Shown here one piece after another: positions 22,412-34,300 of a stretch of DNA of 64,000 nt. A program made the position numbers and the translations under genes. Every line of letters begins with the position of its first letter. Position 1 is the first letter of the stretch. Under the pieces are notes generated by a model, which worked only from the letters and a program-made list of their open reading frames with translations, did not search any database and had not been told where the DNA came from. The stretch comes from Augochlora pura (lineage: Eukaryota > Arthropoda > Insecta > Hymenoptera > Halictidae). The DNA is taken from contig NC_135777.1 in assembly GCF_028453695.1 (NCBI RefSeq), positions 5,631,714 through 5,695,713 of the forward strand. The letters are read 5' to 3'.

Positions 22412-23193
22412 AGACCACCGTTCAATACAATTTCCTCGTCATTAAGCGTCCCGTACTTGATAAAGTACCGAATTTCTGGTTTTGAAACAGCTTCGAGTGC
22501 AAAAAGTTCAACCAGTTAACGTTTACAATAAAGCATTAACAAATTCAACAGAAACAATAGAAATACCCAGTAGGTTACGCTAAAAATCGATTTAAAGATG
22601 TAAAAAGATCTTTTTTTCGTAGAACGTTTCGTTTAGGAAAAATGTTGCATTTGAAGGTACGAGCGTCATGATTTTGGCTTTTGAAACCATACTCTTCAAC
22701 AACGCAATTTTATTACATTATTTCAATTTGTCATTTTCTGTGGAACGTTCTTTACGCTTTAGAATAAATTCGCAAGTCGCTGTTTAAACAACCGATCGAT
22801 CAACGAAACTCAGAACGTAATGGACGACCACCATCATCGTTCAAAGAACCAGCTCTCTCTTTCTCTTTCTGTTAATCTCTGCCTTTCATCTCTGTTTATC
22901 TCTCAAAAACGCTGCAGTTTCAACTCCTCGCCGATGACTGACACCTAAGACAGAAATCGGAATTTCGAACCGGCTTCCACGAAACAGCAATTTTGGACTA
23001 GAAGTAGGCATGTTCGTTGACGTGTGCGGAGCTCGAGATGCACAGCGAGGAGTTCAAACGTCGCGTTAAAAACATCTACGAAAATAAATCTCGCCGCGGA
23101 ATTCCTTTCAACATTCTCGAACCGCTCTCTAAAAAGTGCAATTATCTCTCCCTTTCCGCTCTTCAATAACAATTCGATGCTCCATCGATTAAA

Positions 23194-23195
<2 letters not shown>

Positions 23196-23229
<34 letters not shown>

Positions 23230-23241
23230 CCTCTCTCTCTC
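23196..23241. repeat. (TC)n microsatellite
   Basis: TC tract with a TTTCTCC interruption near 23225. Confidence 0.92.
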
Positions 23242-23620
23242 ACGTATGTTCTCGCTCGATCGAAAGTACGGCCAAGCCGAACCGAATCCGATTTGTTCAA
23301 GGTCGCTCGATCCTACCCACTTCAATTATTGGACTGTGAGCGGTCATGGAACTCAAGGACAAAATATGAAAACATAATTTCGAACGTAACATTTAGGCAC
23401 AATCGGATTGGACGCAGGATATAATTTCCGCAACCTTGAGGAATCGATTCCCATCCGGTTCGATCGGTTGAACGCATTCGAACGAAAGGAATATCGAGAA
23501 ACACCGCATAATACTCGATGACCTCTTCCACCCTAATCTCTAACATCCTATATGCATATAATGTACACATGTATGGTTTCGTGTGTGTTCGTCGTGTACA
23601 AGTGCACACGCATACAAGTA

Positions 23621-24165
23621 TATAAAGGGTGTCCCAAACTTTAATGTTCAAACATTGTCAGTGTATTCTATGGCACAAAATAAGGGAAAAAATGTTATAT
23701 AAACATAGGTCATATAGAGCTTCATTAAGAAGTTATAACAAAAATTGGTTGCTAACTTAAGACTCTTAACAATCCGCACTTGGCTTGGTTTTACTTACTT
23801 TAAAATACTAAATCTAACAAATCTCATTAAAATAGAAAGTTTTGCTAAATCTCAAAAATAGCCTGAAGTCGAGTCCGCACCGTAATCATAAACTACGCCC
23901 TTTACGCTAATAGCTATTACTAGCGAAATTCATTTCAATAATTGGTGACCTCAGGTAGTAAACATACCTTACATAATTACACTGAAAAACACAATATTGT
24001 TGATTTAAGTCACAGCAAGTTGATTACTATTCTTTTTCAGAATTTTTGTTATAACCTCTTAACAAAGCTCTGCATGACCTACGTTAAAATAACATTTTTT
24101 TCTTACTTTGTGCTATAGAATACGCTGACAAAGTTTGGACATTAAAGTTTGCGACACTCTGTATA
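23621..24165. mobile_element. Mariner-like fold-back element with about 120-bp inverted repeats
   Basis: The left end (TATAAAGGGTGTCCCAAACT) and the reverse complement of the right end (TATACAGAGTGTCGCAAACT) are nearly identical, and the similarity continues for about 120 bp to a shared GTTATAACAAAAATT. TA dinucleotides border both ends, as for Tc1/mariner insertions, and the start resembles mariner-type termini (CAGGGTGTCC). The roughly 300-bp interior has no transposase frame, so this is a non-autonomous copy. Strand assignment is arbitrary. Confidence 0.8.
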
Positions 24166-25565
24166 TACATACATACATATATAATATTTTTATAAAGATT
24201 CAGGACTAAAAATCAATGTATAAGAATAGCATTGTCGATATATGCTCGTGAACAAAACCGTTTCGAGTACTCTGTAAAATCGGTGAGTACATTTCGCTCT
24301 TTTCCTCTTTCTCACAAGTTCAGACGCATACATTCTCACCAGGCATTCTTTTAGTCGGGTACACGCCTATCTCGTTAAATAAATAAGTTTTCCTCGCCGT
24401 TCACGATCTGTTCGAGGTGGGGCGCGCGTCTCGCCGCCTCGAAATTGTCTTTTCATCCACTCGCTATCGTCGGCGAGCTTCCGGAGGCACATTTTTCTAA
24501 TTTTTTTTTTCGGGGAGGTCTCGCGCGTTCGGCTCTCTTCCTCTTTCGATTTGTTCCCCACTTTGTTTTATCGTGACACAATGGTCCGCTACCAGCCTCC
24601 CGCGATTCACCAATCGGATGACTCGCCGGGAAATTGTCTTTCGAAGCAAGGAGGACGTCCGAGGTTCGCCATTTAGAAACTTAGTAAGTAGAAGCGTCGT
24701 GCGATGGACAGACACAGGCGTCGAGTTCTGATCGATGGCACGCGCTCTTAAGGAATATTCACGGTCGATTGCCTCGGACATCGTTTCATGCCATGTATTT
24801 TATTATTCGCTTGTTTATTTTTCACCGGCGGTCACCCATCTTGGCGGTTACTTAGAGTGGAAGACTTTAAAGGAGCGTGGGATGAAGAAGAATGTCGATA
24901 AGAAAGAAACTCTTTGATAGTTGGATTAAATCTGAATTAAAATCAAGTCGGATGACTTTAGAGAAAAATGAGGGATGAATGAAAATGGAGGGGGAAGAAA
25001 GAAAGAAGTTTTATGCTTCCGGATGTTTCTTCTAAGGCCGTCCACTCTAACTTGCGAGGATCTAATTGCTGATAATGGATCATCCTGTGTATTGTGAAAC
25101 GATAGGGCGGGGGGCTGAGTAGAAGGCGATTCGGGTATCGGGAACCACACCCAGGGGGGAAACGATGAAGCGCTTCAACGTTTTTACGGTTCATCACAGA
25201 CAACGTGAAAGAAAGAATCAACGAGAAGAAGAATCTGGTGCGTTAGGATTGGGCAAGGAACGTCGACGTTCCTCCGCAACAACTGTGACGCTTGTTTTAG
25301 GAGAATATATTATTATATACACGTATGCCCAGTAGTATCGACACTGCGGAGCTAGTCGAGCATAATACTTGGTATAAGACAACACTTTCTAATCTGGAAC
25401 ATATTTTGTCAGGTAGATAAAATAAATGAAAATAATCGAGAAGATTCGAAGTTCGCGGTGTCATTGGTTACATTAAGTAAAAAATGTATTGAAAATTGGC
25501 ATAATTGTTACTTAAAAATTTTGCATTGTTTTATTGCACCGGCTTCGTTCGAATAAATTAAAATC

Positions 25566-25609
25566 TCTGCTACCATGTATTGAATTAATTAACAGTGAAT
25601 GGTAGCAGA
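25566..25609. repeat. 11-bp inverted repeat, 22-base loop
   Basis: TCTGCTACCAT (25566-25576) and ATGGTAGCAGA (25599-25609). A small hairpin downstream of the JIL-1/MSK stop; it could lie in its 3' UTR. Confidence 0.6.
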
Positions 25610-26385
25610 AATAAAGAAAAATTTACTTCTCGATAAACGAATCGCGTTCCTTTGTTCATGTTTGGAGACCTACGTTCGACAGTTCTGCTCAACGAGTACC
25701 GTAAGCAGGGCATAAAATTAAAACGTATCTAGTAATTTAAAGATTTGTGATAAGGAACCGTGTCGCGCAGGGAGCCCATTGCAAATCAAGTACGAGGTCA
25801 GATTAGCGATAACATTATTGTATACCTCTTGGCATGGTCTCGAAAACAAATACATTATCTTTTTACCGGAGTATAGACTTCACAGCAAAATGAAACGTGT
25901 TATCTACTATTAGGCACTCTTTCCTCCATCAAATCTCTGTCTCCGGAATTCCTTAAACTATGTTACACTTCGCAAAATTATTCTAAACTGCACAGATTCC
26001 AAAAACATGTTCTCCTAGACACACGACTGTGAAAGATTCGTTATAATCTTTGAAAAAATCATTCTCAACGAAAAAACGCTTTTCAATAATTCTGCGCGCC
26101 GCGTCGAGATCCACTGTCCATACACCATCAACCCGTAATTAGTATGGGCGCAGGGTCTATCGAAAACGGAAGCGCGTCTGAATCATGTAACGCACGAAAT
26201 TCGAAAGGGTGCTCCCTGGGCCAAGTTCCGGAAATAGGAATGACGCAATGGTTCGCTCGCGCGTGAGCTTCGAAGGCAGCAACGTTACAACAACAGCATC
26301 ATCAACATCATCATCACGTGGCAAATGCATAGGAGACACGAGGAGGTGTGAGACTGCCGAACCGATTCGAGGTGGGAAACACGAT

Positions 26386-28329
26386 CTACTCCACGATGAT
26401 GGTCGCTAACCGTTTGGGCCGTTTCCCGGCCTTTTGTTTTCGATGCACGTCCCTGGGATCGGTGTGCGAGCCTTCCGACACTGCCAGGTCCTCGCCAGCC
26501 TCCAGCTTTCTTTTCCTGGACCTGGTGACGGGCCCGGTTCTGCTTTTATAGACTTCGCTGCCGGCGTGTCTATTGTACCGCTGAGACTTGGCTTCGTCGT
26601 CGTCGTCGTTGCCCTTCTTGCGCCGTTTCTTGGGCATGTCCTGCTGCATGATCCTCGGTGAATTCGAGTCGGAGGAAGACGATAGGGAGCTGAGGTACTC
26701 GTTCACCTTGTCCTCGCCGAAATCAAACGCGCTCGGTTGGGCCGGCGAGGCCGAAGTTGCAGGATTCGTGGCGGCGCTCGGTGGTCGCAGCAGCTGCATC
26801 GAGGGGCTGGACGATGTCGTGGATGCTGAGGAGGACACTGAGCTAGAAGTCGAACGTTTGTGGAGCTTTCGGCGCTGGGCGAGCCTTGCACCGTCGACCT
26901 CTCGCAACCGGAAGCCCTCCGGCTTCTCCAAGAAACACGCGTTCGTGTTGATGTCAAGCGTAACCACGTCGACGGAAGTACTAGATTCGGCTAGCCACGG
27001 GTGATTCGCCAGCCCGTTCGCGGTCAGTCTTTTGTTAGGATCGACGGTCAACAGGCCCTTCGCGACCTGCTTGGCCAGGCTAGACACGTGATTCCACTCC
27101 TCACCTTCGAAATCAATCTCCTCCGCTTTGATTCGAGTGACCAGATCCGGTGAACCGATTCTGAACAGCGGCTTCCCGGACAGCATAGAGTACAGAATAG
27201 CGCCTAAACTCCAAAGGTCGCAGCTCTGGTCGTAACCCTGCCTGGCCACAACCTCGGGTGCAGCATAAGGGAGCGTGAAGCAAGGTGTGTGCAAAGGCTC
27301 GCAGCCTCGCTTGACTCTCGCAAAGCCGAAATCGACGATTTTCACCGGAGACTCCTCGCCCATATGTGAAAACACTATGTTCTCGGGTTTCAAATCCCTG
27401 TGCACGACGCCCCTCGAGTGCATGAATCGCACCGCGGACGCCAGTTGACGCATTATCTTGTTCGCCTGTTGCTCCGTGAACAACCTCTGTCTCCTCAGCA
27501 ACTCACCGCCGGACAACAGCTCCATCACCACATAGGTGTGCGCTCTGTCTTGTAACACCTCCACCAGCTTGACCACGTTCGGATGTCCCTGGCAGGTCCT
27601 CAACAGGCTAGCTTCTCTGCCGCAGTCAACTCTCCGACTGACGATCTTCACGGCAAACTCCTGCTGCGTTTTCCTGTGCCTGCACTTGCGACAGACCGAG
27701 AAGCTACCGTCGCCGAGCGCCTCCTCGCGAGGATCTACCTCGTAGATTTGAAAAAAGGTGGACTCTTCGAATCTAGCAGCCAGAACGTCAGAAGCGGACG
27801 GCCGTTGCGACTCCGTGCTGGCCTTCGTGGCCTCCTTGAAGATGTCCTTACTGACCACGTTTTCGCCGAACAGGATCGACGGCGCCACGTACGAGTAACC
27901 TCTGAAAATCTTATCGTAGTTCGGTGGAACCACCGCTGGACTGTCCGCCGCGATCATTTTCGTGAACTCGTCGGAGAAATTACTGGTGTCCAGCTCGTGG
28001 GTAATGACTGGAACGAACGGTGGAGGGATCTGCCGTCTTTCCAGAGCGCTCCAGCTAAACGGTGCCGGCGCTTTCCGGAAGAACGGATGGTCCTTCAATT
28101 CTTTCGCATCGTCCGGTCCTCCTCCCAGTCTCTGTCGCGGGTCCTTTACCAACAGTCGTAGAATGAAGTCGCGAACCGTGGGACTCAAGTGGCTCGGGAT
28201 CGGCGGGTCCGTCTTCAGGATTCTTCGAGAGATGTCCTGCTGCGTGTTCTTCTCGCCTTCGACCGTAAAAGGAGACGCGCTGGTCAGCAATTCGTACGTG
28301 AGCACGCCCACGCTCCACCAGTCCACTGC
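26386..28329 (-). CDS. JIL-1: JIL-1/MSK last exon: end of AGC kinase, AGC tail, complete CaMK-type kinase, C-terminal tail
   Basis: The acceptor CAG is at 28332-28330; the exon opens with Ala-Val-Asp-Trp-Trp and ends at TAG 26388-26386 (647 codons plus stop). It carries the C-lobe of kinase 1, the AGC tail (SPAVVPP, then FRGYSYVAPS), all of kinase 2 and the docking/NLS tail. The tail is Ser-rich (STSSSVSSSAS), followed by basic clusters KKRRKK and RSRKRK that look nuclear. In vertebrates this region is split among many exons, so the compact exon is notable. No polyadenylation signal stands out close downstream; the nearest minus-strand AATAAA I see is at about 25534-25529. Confidence 0.95.
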   Translation of the reverse strand, partial: AVDWWSVGVLTYELLTSASPFTVEGEKNTQQDISRRILKTDPPIPSHLSPTVRDFILRLLVKDPRQRLGGGPDDAKELKDHPFFRKAPAPFSWSALERRQIPPPFVPVITHELDTSNFSDEFTKMIAADSPAVVPPNYDKIFRGYSYVAPSILFGENVVSKDIFKEATKASTESQRPSASDVLAARFEESTFFQIYEVDPREEALGDGSFSVCRKCRHRKTQQEFAVKIVSRRVDCGREASLLRTCQGHPNVVKLVEVLQDRAHTYVVMELLSGGELLRRQRLFTEQQANKIMRQLASAVRFMHSRGVVHRDLKPENIVFSHMGEESPVKIVDFGFARVKRGCEPLHTPCFTLPYAAPEVVARQGYDQSCDLWSLGAILYSMLSGKPLFRIGSPDLVTRIKAEEIDFEGEEWNHVSSLAKQVAKGLLTVDPNKRLTANGLANHPWLAESSTSVDVVTLDINTNACFLEKPEGFRLREVDGARLAQRRKLHKRSTSSSVSSSASTTSSSPSMQLLRPPSAATNPATSASPAQPSAFDFGEDKVNEYLSSLSSSSDSNSPRIMQQDMPKKRRKKGNDDDDEAKSQRYNRHAGSEVYKSRTGPVTRSRKRKLEAGEDLAVSEGSHTDPRDVHRKQKAGKRPKRLATIIVE

Positions 28330-31300
28330 CTGAAAATCATTCACGTTTCGATCATCGCCTCGAGGAATGTCTTTTCCGGCCTCGGTTCTTGGAAAGCCAG
28401 TTAGAGGATCGTTTGAGCTACGGGTATTTTTCTCGGTCTAACCAGCTACTCGAATTTAGAATTCTCTTTATTCGAACGCTCTTTGTACTTTAACATTTAA
28501 AGGTCGACCACCGGTGCCCGAGAATTCTATTTACCGCAAGGAGAACGTGTTACAGTTGTTATAGATGTTATGCATAATGGTTTGTCCTCCGCTGTCGTTT
28601 CTCTTCGTTTTAGTAAACAGTCAATGCTTATGCAATGTATAAATTTTCTTTAACAATAATGAAACCAGAGTTAAATAGATTCATTGCAGAATTCTTCTAA
28701 TATTTTTACAAATTAGTGCAATACCAGTATCAAAAAATCATAGCGGTTTCCAATCCGTGGTTCTAGATAATAGAATTCAAGAATTATTTGGTTGACTTTA
28801 AAACAGAAAGAAAAACGATTGCTAGACTTAAGATGACCCAGTGGAAATAAGGTTGCAGACAAAGCTGGTTTGTGCAATGCTTGTTTCCTGTTGCCTCGAG
28901 TACCCTGTACTCTAATACAAAAACGGAAGTGGTGATGATAAAGAGGTCGCGTCGCGTCGTTGTTTTACGTTCCCATGTGCGGTCGCACCGCGAAATGGTC
29001 AGACCAATTATCGGAATGAACAACGCGCCGATAAACACCTAGTTTGACAATGACAATACTCGGGGAGCGCGATAGTCGACTTCCAAGAACAACGAGGGAA
29101 CGGAGATCGTGACGTAAATTCATCCTGACTCACAAAATCGTGGCCCGCGGAACCCCCTCGTACCACTTCCGGTGCCATGTACTCGATAGTTCCGCAAAAG
29201 GAGTAGGCACGAGCGTTGCTGTCCCTTTCGTGCGGCAGGAACTCTTTGCTCAGACCGAAATCTGTTAGCACGATATGTCCCTCGCCGTCCAATAAAATGT
29301 TTTCCAGCTTGATGTCCCTATAAATGATCCCCAGCTACAACAGAAATATCGTTAGTCTCCTGGCGCTTTTATAGTCGATACACCGTCGATGGTGTATTTT
29401 GCAATAATAAATAATTGATGACGAAATATCTTAACACTTAACGAACGGTGCCCCGTAGATTTACGTTTTTCCTTGAATTTTTATTGAAATAGTGTAAGAA
29501 ATATAATTGATTTAATAAAGTTTTATTGTAGTTACAATGCTTTAAATCCATACATTCATGTTTATTTAATTTCCCCTGGAAAAATGCCCGGAAACTAGGA
29601 AAAACAGAGCAGATTCGACCCGTCCGTTATGTGTCAAAGAAATATTTATTCGAAACAATACGAACAACGCCAAACTCCGATTCGAATAACCAGCATTTAT
29701 TCGCTGCAACGTTTCTACGTTTGTTCTTGGACGCAAAAGTGTTCGACGTGAAAAATATTTTCAAACGTAACTCTGTAAACTGTCGTCGTAACGATCAGTT
29801 CGAAACAATTAATTATAAACACGTTACAGTTTTATTTGAAGAAATGAGACCTCTAGATAATTGAAATCGCACGAAGGACAGAGGAGGAAGAGACAACTGT
29901 TGTTCTCGAAGTATGGATCGCGAAGTGGAGGGTACGAATATCTACCGATTAATAGGCTGTCGTGGCTAGACCGTGGGTTTTCTGCAGTTGCACGAATGTT
30001 ACGAATAAGACAAGGCTAATAACCCGTTAAGTCTCAAAGGAACTACGCTAATTTACTTCGATCCATTCGCGAGACCAATCTGCTGTTAAAATTTCGATTT
30101 TCAAATTAAACCAAAGCGGTATTTCCAGAGCGAATCGTTGAAGAAATCGATCCTTTGCTTTCGAAGAATATTCAGTCGTGTAAGATCGTGTTTCTTAAAG
30201 ACAAAGCAAACCTCCGAATCGAATCGTCGAGCGAGTTAATTATAATTTGATAAGAGATTCGATATCAGTCGAGCACCAAAATTAGAAAGATCAAACGTTA
30301 TAAATAGAGAAGGAACGAGCGGTGCGGTTTACCTTGTGTAGATGTTCCAACGCCAAAATAATTTCGCCGATGTAAATCCGCACTTCGTCCTCGGTGAAGT
30401 GTTCTCGCTGATATAAATGCGTAAACAACTCGCCGCCGCTGACATAATCTGGAAGTTAAGCAGAGTTCTCGTTGTTTAACCTTTTCGGGGCCGAGGGACG
30501 ATATAAGAGTTCGGGACAATCGGGACGAAAAGCTGGACGAACCGCGCGGCGATGATCGGCCGAACGGTTCAATGGAGACGGTTGTTTGCGCGAATTCCAG
30601 CGAAACCTTAAAATAACCGATCGTGATACGCGAGAACCGTGGCACGGACAACGGAATAAAAAAAAAAAGGTCTCCTAGAACTTCGGGAACAATGAACTAG
30701 TTTCTTTCTACGGTCGAATCTCGCGCGAGACGATGAATTTTTCAACTTCCTCAACACGATGGACATCGTAAAATTATAAATCGCAGAATCACGGGTAACG
30801 TTATTTCTAAATATATTCCCGATTGTAAAGAATACGTATTTGCACGAACAATTTACATCGTACGTTCGCTACGAGCGTCACCAGGTGTTCCCGCAATGCG
30901 CGCGAATATGTGCACGGAATTATTTTTAAACGGGTTGTTATTTAAGGTCGATCTAACGGGCTGAGGGTGCGTTTAATAAAGTATCGCTTTGGTTGTAGGT
31001 AATTATAATACAGTAACGCTAGCAGAACCGTCGAAAGGAACGGTAACAGCGAAAGCAACTGCAAGAGGTCAAAGTTTCGTGATAATATTTTCTGGGTCAA
31101 GCGGAATGTTTTGTAATCGACCCTGAAACAATTCGAGCATCGAAGCGATGCCAGTTTTTCAAACAATAAGACACTTCAGATAGTTTTCTGCATATCGTAG
31201 CTTGTACATATTCTCGCTCAATTATATAATTCTTTCTACATGTCAAGATATCGATTGCTACGCAGTTTAATCTTCATAGAAAAGAAATCGGCAGCAATGA

Positions 31301-34300
31301 TTTGCACCCGCGGTAACGATTATACCTGCAGCAATGAGTACCTTTACCCTGCTAGAAAAATCTAGACAAAACGAGTCGCGATTTCTTGGTAGAAAAAAAA
31401 GAAACGCCGAGGAAGGCCTAGAGAGCGACCCTTAAACAGAGTCGGAGTGGTCGTGTATGTTTTACCTAATATCAAGTGGAGCTTCGCGTCCGTCTGAAAG
31501 GCGTAATGCAGCGTAACTAAAAAAGGACTGTCTCGAACGGCCTCCAGGACTTGTCTCTCCGTCTTTGTATGCTCCGTTGTTTTCTTCTTTTGCACGATGA
31601 ACGCTTTCTTCAGGACTTTCATGGCATAAAGACGACCAGCGTCGGTGCCAGTTCTCTTTCGCACCAGGAACACCTTCCCGTAAGCTGCGCAAAAACAATT
31701 CCTGTTTCTTGTACACGTGGCTCCGCACACCTTCTATTCGAGATACGGTCGTCAGTTACGATACAAACAGGGAGAAACGATACCGTCGAACCCTAATAAA
31801 TCGTTATTTCACGGTGACGAACAGAGGGGCCACGGATCTTTCTGTATAATAACATACATATAAAACGTATAATATTTATACATTGCATACAACGAGCAGT
31901 GTACTTGGCACAGGTTTGCTGTAACGAAACTACTAATCTGAGCGATCATGTTGCACCGCCAATTGCATTAGAAAAAATGTTAAATAGGTCGTGTAAATAA
32001 AGAGAATGCAGAAAAATCCGTGATCCAGTAATAACAGCTACTATCTTCCCAGATCCGTCGAGTACCATTAGCAACAATACTAAAGCACTTGAACCGGATC
32101 CACAGTCGCGATAACCAGGTATCTATTCCCGATCAAAGTGCCCACCGATTAAAACTCTCAGATACTCTGCTCACACCCGAGCCATACCAAAAGTAATGGC
32201 TCGGATGATTAACTACCACCTCGTTAAGAACTTAGCGGCCTTTGCACAGAAACAGACTCTACGTTCTACGTACCTCCGGTTCCAAGGACTTTCAACAAGT
32301 CGAAGTGCGTCATGTCTACCCTCTGGCCTCCGCTGTCCGCCAGGTTCACTGTAACCAGAAACACATCGCTTTGTTATTTAGTCGTTCGTTTTTTCCTGTT
32401 GCGTCGCGCGGAAACGCGAAACAGAATTGACGAACCGAGTCCGTCTTATTCCTCTGTTCCGAAAAAGGGGAGGAAAAACTCGGTTCTCCAATGTCAGAGA
32501 TCTCCCGTGAATCAAACGCGTTTCGCATGCGATTACCTCGATATATGGTAATGTTACCGAGGTTGTCTGTGATACACCGTAACGTTAATTTATTTCAACG
32601 ATAATCAAAATAATATGACAAACAATTACAGACAATCAAATTTTAGTATTATTGGTATATTTTGTAGTTGTTCACGATTGTGAAACTATAAAAACCGATT
32701 CCAAAAACTTGGAATCGACTTCTAATGTAATTCTGTATCTACAATGCGTGGGTTAATTTGGTGAATGTGATGGGTAATAACTGAACTCTGTGTATGTACA
32801 TCGATTAATATCTTTTGTCCACGATTTCGGGCAAACGCAAAGCAGCGTGTGCGTCGCGTCGGGTTTGGTTGGGTAGGGTCGGGTCGGGTCGGGTCGGGGA
32901 GAATCGTCTCGCTCGTTTTCTCCGGATCGTTGTTTAATTCCGCGCGACGACAATAACAGAGATCGAGAGACGTGGTCGGCGGGGTAGAGCAAAGTTCATC
33001 GAGCGGCTTCGAGAGAGCCAGGTTCTATTCCGACGAGCGAGTTATTAACCGATAAAACAAAATGGTCGTGTAATCGAGCCGATAAATCTATCTACGGCGT
33101 GTGTGTTTGCCGACCGAGCAAAACGAAAAACGGGAACCGCGGACCTGGGGGGGACTTTCATCGGGACACACGCTGGTTATCGAAATATACTGTTAACCGA
33201 ACTTTCTATTCGAATGCCTTCAGACGCGGACTTTCGATCGGTCCAACTTTCGTCTCGCGCTTTCGAATGCGCGACGAATTATCCCGCGTTTTAATAAACA
33301 AGTTCGCGGACTTTTTGTTCTCGACGCATTGTTGCACCGTTTATACGAGCGTCCGGTATCAGAATCATCATCGTTTCTAAGCTGATCGATATCTCCTTAA
33401 CGATACTTAAAAATGTTGGAGGAACAGTTTGCACGATTCAAAATGATTTCTTTTCAAAGGTCATTTTTTTTAAGATTTCAAGATGAAGACGAATCCAATT
33501 ATCTATAGTGACACGATCTTCTGCGTCGGTGAATTGTACAAAAGCGACGAGAATATGGTATACAGGGGACTGTAAAGGTAACTGTGATCAAGGTGGAATA
33601 CCCGTGGCCAATTGCGCCAGCACGATTTCGATTATTCGTCGGATCGAACACATTCTTCCGGCGACTAGCAGTTTCCTAGCTGGCTGCTTTTCTTTTTCCC
33701 CGATGATATTTCCGCTCTGATTCGGCACCCGTTTTTTCCCTTTCGTTACGAAAGCGTCTCTCCTTGCAGGAGAACGATGATCCAGCGATTTTTGGAACGA
33801 TACGTTACGGAATTAAAGATCGACTTTCACTGGCTGACTTCGCCGGGCGAATCGTTTATCGCGTCGTTAATAAATTGTCTTGACTTCCGATCGGGATCGT
33901 ACCAATTTTCTGCGTTTTACCACTGCAATCGATTGTTAGGAGAGAAGTGGCACGAACGAGAAAAATCACTGATACATTACCATTAGGTAATCGTTAATCC
34001 TTAATAATATATCTCACGTAGAGATATATTATTAGACGAACAAAAAAGGAAGTCCATTCCGGAAACTTCGATCTCACAGTCTATTAATTAAACGTTCCGA
34101 TAAAGATGTGTACTATAGTTTTCAAAATGAATTTCCAGGAAACTGACAACATGTCGCGAACGTTTTTCTCTGACTCGCCTGCAATTTAAAGAAATGTGTC
34201 GCCTCGAAGCACGGTTAAATGGTCAGCATTTAACTGCTTCGCTACACTGATTGTATATACAGAGGCTAACGAGCTACGTATCTAGGTAGTAAACCTAGAG

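Larger units (their letters stand above)
20900..26380. other. Intergenic region between tRNA-Arg and the JIL-1/MSK stop
   Basis: AT-rich, with the TA/TCG/TC repeats and the mariner-like element; its right part must include the kinase 3' UTR. A mariner-end-like GATGTCTCAAAAGTC occurs at about 21229. Confidence 0.55.

Noticed and set aside
26588..27004. 138-aa plus-strand ORF opposite the kinase C-terminus
   Set aside because: Antisense shadow of a strongly supported coding exon.
27583..28161. 192-aa plus-strand ORF opposite the kinase last exon
   Set aside because: Antisense shadow of the JIL-1/MSK coding sequence; the minus strand matches the family throughout.
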